The position numbers were made by a program, and so were the translations under genes. From Actinomycetes bacterium (GTDB lineage: Bacteria; Actinomycetota; Acidimicrobiia; Acidimicrobiales; RAAP-2), in the NCBI GenBank assembly GCA_021849435.1, contig JAJZSX010000107.1:1-7653 (forward strand): a stretch of 7,653 nt of DNA, written 5' to 3'. How positions within the stretch are numbered: position 1 is the stretch's first letter; each line of letters begins with the position of its first letter. Positions 1 to 5,406 of this stretch are shown here, in pieces. The notes beneath the pieces are model-generated. The model was not told where the DNA came from. It searched no databases and was given only the letters and a program-made list of their open reading frames with translations.

Positions 1-2
1 CT

Positions 3-185
3 GGTGAGGCGGCGGTCAAGATCACCGAGGAGGCGATTCAGATCCTCGGGGGTTACGGCTACGTGCGTGAGTACCCGGTCGAACGGTGGCACCGCGACGC
101 GAAGATCTACACGATCTTCGAGGGGACTTCCGAGATACAACGCTTGATCATTGCGCGGGCCATCTCGGGAGTCCACATCCGATAG
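3..185 (+). CDS. Acyl-CoA dehydrogenase, C-terminal 60 residues (partial, runs off left edge)
   Basis: This is the 3' end of an acyl-CoA dehydrogenase, an FAD enzyme that introduces the alpha,beta double bond into acyl-CoA thioesters in beta-oxidation or branched-chain amino-acid breakdown. The visible 60 residues carry the hallmark C-terminal helices: [22 protein letters not shown], split here as QILGGYGY then [14 protein letters not shown], followed by the family signature [10 protein letters not shown], whose loop contacts the flavin of a neighbouring subunit. In most members the catalytic glutamate lies in or near the region just before this, so it may be outside the window. The reading frame ends at TAG 183-185. 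Which acyl-CoA is used cannot be told from this piece. The gene reads toward the hairpin at 226-265, which probably terminates it. Confidence 0.95.
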   Translation, partial: GEAAVKITEEAIQILGGYGYVREYPVERWHRDAKIYTIFEGTSEIQRLIIARAISGVHIR

Positions 186-225
186 TTGAACCCATACGGT
201 AGCAGGGGTTTCGATTGCGGGCCCA

Positions 226-265
226 AAGAAGCCACTGCGTAGAAACTTCTACGCAGTGGCTTCTT
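226..265. terminator. Perfect 19-bp inverted repeat, probable (possibly bidirectional) terminator
   Basis: Bases 226-244 are exactly the reverse complement of 247-265, with only two bases (AC) between them, so the hairpin closes on an effective loop of four to six bases. A further GGGC (219-222) can pair with GCCC (269-272) across a three-base internal loop. The right side continues TTCTTCTTGCCCC, a poor U-tract. It lies 40 bases after the acyl-CoA dehydrogenase stop, where a terminator is expected. Actinobacterial terminators often lack a clean U-tail. The perfect symmetry would let it work in both directions. It is also close to the point where the following MFS gene is truncated, so an insertion scar is an alternative reading. 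Confidence 0.75.
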
Positions 266-298
266 CTTGCCCCACAAACTTAGTTAATGGGGTAGTTA

Positions 299-937
299 TT
301 GGGGGCCAGTTGTTGCACTGCTCGACTTGGCGGTCGTGCTGGCACGAAGCCAGCCCGGCACCTCGGACCAGTCCTCGTCTCCTACGGCTTGGCCGGCGCC
401 GGCTACATCGCCTACCTGACCTTCATCGTCGCGTTCCTGAAAGATCGCGGCACGGGTCCCGGGGGGATCATCACCTTCTGGGTTGTGCTCGGCGCGGCCT
501 CGATCGCTGGTGCCTTCATCTGGGCGCGGCCGATAGCGAGGCTCCGTGGGGGGCGCGGGCTCGCCGTGGTGCTCGCCGTGCTCGGCATCGGGGCACTGCT
601 GCCGCTCGTGTCCCGATCACCGGAGGCCGCCCTGGGATCGGCGCTGCTGTTCGGGGGATCGTTCCTGTCGGTTGTCACCGCAGTTGCCCGCCGGGCGCTC
701 CCGCCGCACCACTGGACCCGGGCGATCGCCGGGCTGACGGTCGCCCTCGCTGCGGGTCAGTGCCTTGGCCCCGTGCTTGCCGGTGTGCTCTCCGACGGAC
801 CAGCGGGCTTGAGCGTCGACCTCGCCCGGTCGGTCGGGGTGCTCTTTGCCGGGGCGGTTGTCGCCCTCACCCAGCAACACTGCGAGACCCTCGGCCACGT
901 CATGACTGGCCCAGTGGACCCGCCCACGGCGATCTGA
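299..937 (+). pseudogene. 5'-truncated MFS transporter, YbfB/YjiJ-like C-terminal half
   Basis: The open frame encodes about 190 residues that match the second half of a YbfB/YjiJ-type major facilitator transporter. The first recognisable helix begins at about base 375 (LVSYGLAGAGYIAYLTFIV). After it come five more hydrophobic segments: IITFWVVLGAASIAGAFIWA, a Gly/Leu/Val-rich helix, ALGSALLFGGSFLSVVTAVA, AIAGLTVALAAGQCLGPVLA and SVGVLFAGAVVALTQ. That makes six helices, where the family has about 400 residues and 12 helices. The first 20 or so residues (299-360) are Cys/Arg/Gly-rich and do not look like a transporter, so the nominal start is an artefact and the N-terminal half is missing. The gene is convergent with the intact MFS gene at 994-2415. 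A functional half transporter is unlikely. The family assignment is from memory of its helix-7 pattern; the six-helix half-protein is seen directly. Confidence 0.75.
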
Positions 938-993
938 GCAGAGCAGCTGACAGGGCCGTACTGTCGCGTGACACTGAGCGAACCGTTGGAGCT

Positions 994-2415
994 CTACCGT
1001 TGCACTGGTTCGCCCTGCCGCTTTTCCCGCGGCCGACCCGCGATGATCTGGGCCAAGCCGACGAGGGACACTGGTGCCAGCAGGATGAGGAAGGTCCCCC
1101 GGTAACCGAACGTGCCCACGGCGATGCCGAGTAAGGGTGGCAGCGCCATGGCCACGGCCTGAACCGTTGCGGTCATGTACGCGTTGACCGAGGGTAGCTC
1201 CCAAGCGGGTCGGCCATCGGCGACGAGAGAACTGGCAAGCGGCATCGTCAGCCCGTGCGGCACCCCGAGCACGACCATAGCGGCCATGAGCATGCCCGGA
1301 CCCCGCCCGAGCCCGAGGCTCGCCAGCCCCACGATAGTGAGCACAACTGCAGCCCGGGTCAGACCAACCTTGTGCGCGATCGGCGAGCGCCACGCCATGA
1401 CGGCGCGCGTCAGGAACGAGGAGGCGAAGAACACCCCAAAGGCGATTTCTGCTCCGGCCGGTCCGAGTCCGTAACCATGCCGTGAGAGAAGGGCGCCGAA
1501 GACCACTAGGCCGACGAAGGGGAAGGCGTAGAGCACTTGGGCGAGGAGGGCGACCCGGAAGCGCCACGAGGCCCACGCCTCGCCAATGCCGACACGACGC
1601 CGCGTCGTGTTTCTGCCGACGCTGTCCAGATCCGGCGACGTCGCGGAGGATGTGTTGCGCGAGGAACCCCCAACTGCGTTCAAGACCGGACTTTGTTGCT
1701 CCTTGGAGTTCGCCGGTCGTGGTGGTTCGACGGTAAAACCGGTCATTCGCACGGGATCGGACCATCCAGAGCGCCCCCGAGGTTGCCTGGCTTCGGCCCG
1801 GGCCAGTGCGCCGGCGACGGAAGCGCCCAGCAGGAGAACCGGAACGAACGCCCAGATAGCCAGGCGGAGATCCCCGCCAAAGGCATTGAGCGCCGCGGTC
1901 TCAGCGAAGGGGCCGGCTACCAGACTGGCAGACAGGACGAGACCAAGCAGGACCAGGGGTCGGTCTCGAGAGCCGGGGGCCATCCCGGCGCTCTGGCTAT
2001 CTGAGCTCTTGGTGGTGGAGACGACGGTCATAAGGATAGGAGGCACCACCCCGCTGGCCATGCCGAGCACGAGGGTGCCGACCACAAAGAGAAGCAGGTC
2101 ATCCGCTACGGCCAGGAGCACCAGGCCAGTGGCCATCGACACCAGCGCTACGGCGAGGGTGGCTCGTGCCCTCGATGTGGGTATTCGAGAGGCGATCACC
2201 AGCATCACGACCACGGCCGTGCCGCTCGACACAGCTGCTACGTCACCAATGACCGGCGTGCCGAGCCCGAGCAGATCGTGACCAAGGAGCGGGAACGTGG
2301 TCTGCGCAGCGTTCTGGCTTGCCCTCATCAAGCCGGCGACAAGGAGAAGCAGCGCGAGCTCCGGAAGACGCCGGGTGTTCTCCTGTAGCGCTCGAGCGAC
2401 GTGCGCGACCCTCAT
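994..2415 (-). CDS. MFS transporter, 12 helices, probable drug/metabolite exporter
   Basis: The 473-residue protein has two six-helix bundles typical of the major facilitator superfamily. In the N-terminal half, hydrophobic segments fall at about residues 17-36, 55-78, 84-104, 107-132, 152-173 and 185-205. The C-terminal half (about 284-465) holds six more, including the Gly/Pro-rich MVVLGVPHGLTMPLASSLV. An unusually long polar linker (about 207-282), rich in Ser, Arg, Pro and Asn, joins the halves and should lie in the cytoplasm. The ATG at 2415 is the first usable start: an in-frame stop lies 30 bases upstream (TGA, complement of 2443-2445), and a weak GGAA precedes it. The gene diverges from a TetR regulator, a layout typical of exporters induced by their substrate. 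The substrate cannot be inferred. The C-terminus is basic and polar. Confidence 0.88.
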   Translation of the reverse strand: MRVAHVARALQENTRRLPELALLLLVAGLMRASQNAAQTTFPLLGHDLLGLGTPVIGDVAAVSSGTAVVVMLVIASRIPTSRARATLAVALVSMATGLVLLAVADDLLLFVVGTLVLGMASGVVPPILMTVVSTTKSSDSQSAGMAPGSRDRPLVLLGLVLSASLVAGPFAETAALNAFGGDLRLAIWAFVPVLLLGASVAGALARAEARQPRGRSGWSDPVRMTGFTVEPPRPANSKEQQSPVLNAVGGSSRNTSSATSPDLDSVGRNTTRRRVGIGEAWASWRFRVALLAQVLYAFPFVGLVVFGALLSRHGYGLGPAGAEIAFGVFFASSFLTRAVMAWRSPIAHKVGLTRAAVVLTIVGLASLGLGRGPGMLMAAMVVLGVPHGLTMPLASSLVADGRPAWELPSVNAYMTATVQAVAMALPPLLGIAVGTFGYRGTFLILLAPVSLVGLAQIIAGRPREKRQGEPVQR

Positions 2416-2621
2416 TTCCGGTTCGTGCCCGTAACGAGAGGCTCATCGAAGAGGATCAGAGCCGTAGCGGATACCGGGCGGATAGGCGAGACATGCGGGG
2501 TAAAGCGGCACATCCACCGTGGGTCGGATGGCAACGCCGCCACGACGTGACCGACGCCGAGGAGTCGAGGGGCAGTCCGGCGGGAGATCAGACTTGGTTC
2601 GTTGATGGACGAGAGCATCCA

Positions 2622-2646
2622 AGTTAGTTTATCGAGTACACTAACT
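2622..2646. promoter_or_regulatory. Palindromic operator for the TetR-family regulator
   Basis: AGTTAGT (2622-2628) is mirrored by ACTAACT (2640-2646), with further symmetric TA/TA pairs at 2630-2631 and 2637-2638. The palindrome centres on base 2634. Size and placement are as expected for a TetR-family dimer, and it lies just before the regulator's start. The plus-strand -10 box TACACT (2637-2642) is inside it, so binding would block tetR transcription. On the minus strand the same palindrome contains TAAACT (complement of 2626-2631), a possible -10 for the divergent MFS gene. That would give the MFS mRNA a leader of about 200 bases. Shared control of both genes is inference. Confidence 0.8.
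2637..2642 (+). promoter_or_regulatory. -10 box of tetR, leaderless promoter
   Basis: TACACT fits the TAnnnT -10 consensus and ends 7 bases before the GTG at 2650. Transcription should therefore begin at or next to the start codon, giving a leaderless mRNA. I see no convincing -35 element at normal spacing. Confidence 0.6.
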
Positions 2647-2649
2647 GGT

Positions 2650-3201
2650 GTGGGTCGACCAGCGCTAATCGACCGGAGCGGTGTTCTCGGTGCCGGACTC
2701 GCGATTGCCGACGAAGAGGGTCTGGAATCGGTCACCATGCAGGCGGTTGCCGAGCGGCTCGGTGTGACGTCGATGGCCCTGTACCGGCATGTCGCGGACA
2801 AGAACGATCTTCTCGACGGACTCGTCGAGCGGCTGCTCACCGACTTCCCGGCGCCACCCGCCGAGCTCCTCTGGGTAGATCGACTGGCCAGAATCGCCGA
2901 CGCGATACGCGAATCGGCATACCGCCACCCGGCTGTGTTCCCGCTGCTTCTTCACCGCCCAGCAACCACTAGCGGTGCTCGTGCAATGCGCGACGGTATC
3001 TTTCTCGCCTTACAAGAGGCAGGGGTCGGTCCGGAGAAGATTGCCCGAACCGAGCGGCTGATTAGCACGGCCATCCTCGGCTTCGCTGCAAGCGAGGTGA
3101 CCGGCCGATTCAACCGCTTTCCCCGCCATGAGCTTGATGCTGATTTCGATCTGCTAAAAGACCGGCTTCGTATGTTCATAGACGACGAGGCGTGCGGCTA
3201 A
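2650..3201 (+). CDS. TetR-family transcriptional regulator
   Basis: The 183-residue protein is a one-component repressor of the TetR family. The N-terminus GRPALIDRSGVLGAGLAIAD leads into the helix-turn-helix at about residues 28-55 (VTMQAVAERLGVTSMALYRH, then VADKNDLLD), with the family's Leu-Tyr-Arg-His recognition-helix ending. The rest is the all-helical ligand-binding and dimerisation half, of the TetR_C type that begins by a tryptophan-containing helix (LLWVDRLARIADAIRE). I chose GTG 2650 over the TTG/ATG at 2602/2605. The palindromic operator and the -10 box lie between these starts, the spacing fits a leaderless mRNA, and family members commonly begin G-R-P just before the first helix. 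It is divergent from the MFS exporter at 994-2415, its likely target. The inducer is unknown. Confidence 0.92.
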   Translation: MGRPALIDRSGVLGAGLAIADEEGLESVTMQAVAERLGVTSMALYRHVADKNDLLDGLVERLLTDFPAPPAELLWVDRLARIADAIRESAYRHPAVFPLLLHRPATTSGARAMRDGIFLALQEAGVGPEKIARTERLISTAILGFAASEVTGRFNRFPRHELDADFDLLKDRLRMFIDDEACG

Positions 3202-3600
3202 CTGCGGGAAGAGCAGTTGCCATCAGTTGCGACCTGGCCCCTACGTGTTATCAGTGCCCCAGCTGATCGGATCAACGGTCCAGTTGCCATCGCTGTGAGT
3301 GGCGGCCACGTGTGGGCTGCGAATTACAACGGCAACTCGTTGACCGAGCTGAACGCTTCCAACGGATCGCTTGTTCGCGTCATCCACACCGTCGCCGACC
3401 GATTGAATAGTCCTTTCGGGGTGACGGCGAGTGGTGGTCGGGCGTGGGTGACGAACTACGGGGGCAATTTGGTCACTGAACTCAAAGCGCCAATAGGCGC
3501 CCTGGTCAGTGTCATCAACGCTCCAACTGACGGGTTCAGTGGACCACTCGCATCGGGTGGCGGTTCTAATGCGGGTTTGGTCGAGTTCGACTGCCGGTGA
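3202..3600 (+). pseudogene. Fragment of a secreted-type beta-propeller (YncE/NHL-like) repeat protein
   Basis: The frame is open directly after the tetR stop (same frame; nominal TTG start at 3217). It encodes two near-complete 44-residue repeats and a damaged third. Each repeat follows the pattern RVIsapaDrlNgPxaiavSGGxvWvtNyxGNsvTELnA, one blade of a beta-propeller of the YncE/NHL/YVTN type. Complete proteins have six or more blades and usually an N-terminal secretion signal; here there are about 2.4 blades and no signal peptide. In the third repeat the text jumps from GP to LASGGGSNAGLVEFDCR, losing roughly 15 residues. Bases around 3585-3600 read as a repeat end (AGEV) only in another frame, suggesting a frameshift. 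It is therefore most likely debris of a larger repeat gene. There is no promoter of its own visible; read-through from tetR is possible. Confidence 0.7.
3244..3507 (+). repeat. Two tandem 132-bp coding repeats (44-residue propeller blades)
   Basis: Unit 1 is 3244-3375 and unit 2 is 3376-3507, exactly 132 bases each; a decayed third unit starts at 3508. Shared residues include RVI, AD, N.P, SGG, W, NY, GN, TEL and the closing LV. The DNA has diverged more than the protein, so these are old domain repeats, not a recent duplication. Confidence 0.8.
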
Positions 3601-3734
3601 AGTGGATGGTCACCAAGTCCGTCGGTCGCCTGCTCGGACTTGTGACGCATCCTGGGTTTCCGTTACCAGAATCCAAGAAGGTTCACGCGAGGTGGCACCC
3701 GGCCGAACAACCTACAAGTGTGAAGGTTTCATGA
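3597..3734 (+). CDS. Small ORF, 45 residues, doubtful; possible AlpA/excisionase-like remnant
   Basis: A GTG at 3597 overlaps the TGA of the propeller fragment by four bases (GTGA) and opens a 45-residue frame ending at TGA 3732-3734. The middle reads VGRLLGL, then HPGFPLPES, then HARWHPAEQ. This resembles the second half of small helix-turn-helix proteins of the AlpA/excisionase type (RLLG...pdFPxP...rvWrraeV), but with the recognition helix apparently lost. No ribosome site is evident. The repeated TGTGA palindrome at 3641 lies within it, which argues against a conserved gene. I would treat it as a remnant or a chance frame. Confidence 0.2.
   Translation: MKWMVTKSVGRLLGLVTHPGFPLPESKKVHARWHPAEQPTSVKVS
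3641..3687 (+). repeat. Degenerate palindrome; left copy of the TGTGA repeat
   Basis: Bases 3641-3661 match 20 of 21 bases of the left arm of the palindrome at 6398-6452; the only difference is TGTGAC here for TGTGAA there. The following bases to about 3687 form a decayed right arm (reverse complement CGTGAACC-TTCTTGGATT), so this was probably once a full palindrome of the same family. Its orientation is opposite to the outermost arm at 6431-6452, so the two toxin-antitoxin modules are enclosed by inverted copies. Confidence 0.7.
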
Positions 3735-3780
3735 GGCTTCGAGGGGCACCGCGAACCGGCCAATGATCACCGCGCTTACG

Positions 3781-3786
3781 TAGACT
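3781..3786 (+). promoter_or_regulatory. -10 box of mntA, leaderless promoter
   Basis: TAGACT fits the -10 consensus and ends six bases before the GTG at 3793, so transcription would start at the start codon. No clear -35 or operator palindrome is visible. Confidence 0.5.
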
Positions 3787-3792
3787 TAGAGC

Positions 3793-4107
3793 GTGGAAGG
3801 AACCTTTGTCGCCACCTCGCCACTCGGGCGTCTGGTCCTCGCGCATCGCGAGGCGGTGCTTGCCATCTCGGCTCGCTACCACGCCCGCAACGTTCGTGTC
3901 TTCGGCAGCGTTGTGCGTGGGTTGGAGACGCCGGAGAGCGACATCGACTTCCTGGTCAACTTCGACGAGAGTGCCCACCCTCTCGACATCCTGGCGCTGG
4001 GCTGTGATCTGGAAGAAGAGCTCGGCGTAAAAGTTGATGTCTGCACGCCACGCGGACTCCGGTCATTCGTCAAGGAAGAGATCTTCGCCGAGGCCGTCAG
4101 TCTGTGA
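3793..4107 (+). CDS. mntA: MntA-like minimal nucleotidyltransferase (antitoxin of MntA-HepT)
   Basis: The 104-residue protein is a minimal nucleotidyltransferase of the DNA polymerase beta fold. The signature GSVVRGLETPESDID is at residues 38-52, with the metal-binding aspartates D50 and D52 and a third acidic position at D82 (VKVDVCT). In characterised MntA-HepT systems this enzyme is the antitoxin: it transfers AMP to the tyrosine of the HepT R-x4-H-x-Y motif and so silences the RNase. Length and motif order are normal for the family, and all catalytic residues are present. The GTG start sits six bases after a -10 box, so translation is probably leaderless. The stop overlaps the hepT start by four bases (GTGA, 4104-4107), the usual coupled arrangement. 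Since the partner toxin is interrupted, this antitoxin may now have nothing to act on locally. Confidence 0.9.
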   Translation: MEGTFVATSPLGRLVLAHREAVLAISARYHARNVRVFGSVVRGLETPESDIDFLVNFDESAHPLDILALGCDLEEELGVKVDVCTPRGLRSFVKEEIFAEAVSL

Positions 4108-4400
4108 CGCGTCGTGACCAGGAATGGTTATCCGACATTTAAGACGCCATTGAAGGCATAAGCGACTTCGTCGCCAACGGCGATCTGCACGACGGCGTTG
4201 CCTACGACGCGTGTCGCACGCGCCTGATGGAGCTCGGCGAGGCGGTCACGCACATCGGCCCCAATCTCCTTGCCGTCGAGCCCGATGTCGCGTGGAATCA
4301 GATTGCGCGAATGCGTGACATCCTTGTGCACCACTATCACGACACCGACTTCGCCGTCGTCGAATCCGTCATCGTCGGATGGCTACCGTCTCTTCGCTAG
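4104..4400 (+). pseudogene. hepT: HepT-like HEPN RNase toxin interrupted by an ochre stop at codon 13
   Basis: From the GTG overlapping mntA, the frame reads VTRRDQEWLSDI, meets TAA at 4140-4142, then stays open for 85 further codons to TAG 4398-4400. The downstream part is a complete HEPN (DUF86) domain: DAIEGISDFVANGDL, a conserved RLMELGEAVTHI helix, VAWNQIARM, and the active-site string RDILVHHYHD. The last contains the R-x4-H-x-Y motif at codons 71-78, where R and H cut RNA and Y is the residue AMPylated by MntA. The only lesion seen is one stop codon, one substitution away from a Leu, Gln, Glu or Lys codon, so inactivation is recent or the stop is an assembly error. There is no ATG or GTG near enough downstream to restart before the first helix. 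Unless the stop is read through, the toxin is lost. Confidence 0.88.
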
Positions 4401-4672
4401 GCGGTCGTTCGACTCAAGGGCATCGGTGAAAACTCCCAAGAGTGCGGAACCAGACGGGTCAGCCCTCTGCGCTCGTTGTTGTCGTCAGTCTGTTCGTGAT
4501 TGCTCGCGGTGGGCATCCTGCCACCTACACAGCTATGGAAGGTTTCTAATCAAGAAGGCTCACATCCCCAACGATGTGGGTCGTGATGGACCTCTGGTGG
4601 GGACTCACGGGGTGAACCCGCACACCTACCAACTGCGCCTCGACAAGCTCTGAGGTTGCCGAAACCAAGGGG
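4401..4672. other. Intergenic stretch with no confident gene; possible orphan gene tail at 4528-4653
   Basis: About 270 bases separate hepT from the abiE promoter. The only coding-like text is a plus-strand frame ending at TGA 4651-4653, with HSYGRFLIKKAHIPNDVG followed by RDGPLVGTHG and VNPHTYQLRLDKL. It reads like the natural C-terminus of a protein, but there is no credible start: upstream it merges with an out-of-frame shadow of hepT. I do not recognise the family. It may be the tail of a gene removed when the two toxin-antitoxin modules were brought together. No hairpin or repeat stands out. Confidence 0.35.
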
Positions 4673-4700
4673 TTGATTATGTCCACTTTTCCTCTATACT
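4673..4700 (+). promoter_or_regulatory. Promoter of abiEi-abiEii
   Basis: TTGATT (4673-4678) and TATACT (4695-4700), separated by 16 bases, form the best sigma-70-type promoter in the window. The start of transcription is predicted at about 4707-4708, on the ATG at 4708, so the mRNA is probably leaderless. Confidence 0.8.
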
Positions 4701-4709
4701 TATGGACAT
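4679..4709. promoter_or_regulatory. Inverted repeat over the abiE promoter, candidate autoregulatory operator
   Basis: ATGTCCA (4679-4685) and TGGACAT (4703-4709) are perfect inverted arms, 17 bases apart. They flank the -10 box and reach the start codon. AbiEi antitoxins of characterised AbiE systems repress their own promoter by binding inverted repeats, so this is a natural target for the protein encoded just downstream. Binding has not been shown here. Confidence 0.65.
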
Positions 4710-5406
4710 GAAGGAAACCGGATCTAGTACTGCCGCTGTGGTCACTCGAAGGGTGTTCTCTGCGCGGAATCGTTTCTTCAAGGTGGGCGACTTCGGTGGT
4801 TCTCACTCTGCGGTTGCACGAACGCTCTCGCGTCTTTTCAATGACGGAGAACTGGTGCGAGTTCGTCGAGGACTTTACTGGCGGGGGATGAAGACCCCCC
4901 TTGGCATGTCGTATCCCTCCGCCACGGCCATCCTCGAGGCGGTCTACGGAAAGGCGTCGGGGTTCGGGCCGGCGTACCTGGACGCCGCAAATCTGTTGGG
5001 CCTGACGACTCAGGTGGGCGCGCGTCCTATGTTCGCCGTGCCCTACGAAGTCGACGGCCTGGCGATGCGCCTCGTCAGTCGTCCCCGCCGTACAGGACGA
5101 GCGCTCAATCGACTCACGGCCCACGAGGTAGCTCTCTTAGAAGTGCTCGGTGACTGGGAACGCATTGTGGACATGCCGGCGTCGGACGCGATTGCTCGCC
5201 TTGCTTCTTTGGTGGGTCGCAGTATCCGTGTTGACGCGGTGGTGGCCGCGGCGTCGACGGAGAGCGCCCGCGTGCGTGAACGACTTCGCCTGGTGCTGCA
5301 AACTGCTGGTTGCACGGACGCGGTTGCGGACGTGGCGCCGGCCGCCCACGAAGGGACCCGAGCAAAAGCACTAGCTGGTTTCTCGACGTCAGAGCTAGCC
5401 GCGTGA
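4708..5406 (+). CDS. abiEi: AbiEi-type antitoxin and transcriptional repressor
   Basis: The 232-residue protein (234 if the ATG at 4702 is used) begins with a winged helix-turn-helix, roughly residues 12-60. It includes FFKVGDFGGSHSAVARTLSR and the wing LFNDGELVRVRRGLYW. The rest is the AbiEi-type C-terminal domain, with YPSATAILEAVYG, a LDAANLLGLTTQV helix, and a long helical end. In type IV AbiE systems this protein neutralises the AbiEii nucleotidyltransferase without a stable complex and represses the operon. I prefer ATG 4708 because the -10 box ends at 4700, leaving the normal distance to a leaderless start. ATG 4702 would lie almost within the promoter. The stop codon overlaps abiEii by four bases (GTGA). 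No lesion is seen. Sequence identity to studied AbiEi is likely modest, so the call leans on the partner gene. Confidence 0.87.
   Translation: MKETGSSTAAVVTRRVFSARNRFFKVGDFGGSHSAVARTLSRLFNDGELVRVRRGLYWRGMKTPLGMSYPSATAILEAVYGKASGFGPAYLDAANLLGLTTQVGARPMFAVPYEVDGLAMRLVSRPRRTGRALNRLTAHEVALLEVLGDWERIVDMPASDAIARLASLVGRSIRVDAVVAAASTESARVRERLRLVLQTAGCTDAVADVAPAAHEGTRAKALAGFSTSELAA

Noticed and set aside
940..993. Small stem GACAG/CTGTC between the convergent MFS genes
   Set aside because: Five base pairs with a seven-base loop and no U-tract are too weak to call a terminator.
256..1134. Long plus-strand frame of 292 codons over the left MFS fragment
   Set aside because: Its product is Arg/Pro/Gly/His-rich without hydrophobic helices. 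It is a shadow of the frame at 299-937, which encodes recognisable transporter helices, and it then runs over the antisense of the second MFS gene.
617..1765. Minus-strand frame of 382 codons
   Set aside because: It overlaps the real minus-strand MFS gene in another frame and is Arg-rich low-complexity text typical of a GC-rich shadow frame.
1586..2281. Plus-strand frame of 231 codons
   Set aside because: Antisense to the MFS gene, Ser/Thr/Arg/Pro-rich, no family resemblance and no start signals.
5310..5402. N-terminal extension of AbiEii from ATG 5310
   Set aside because: It would overlap abiEi by almost 100 bases and adds a basic low-complexity segment. The GTGA overlap at 5403 is the standard coupling and matches the family's N-terminus.
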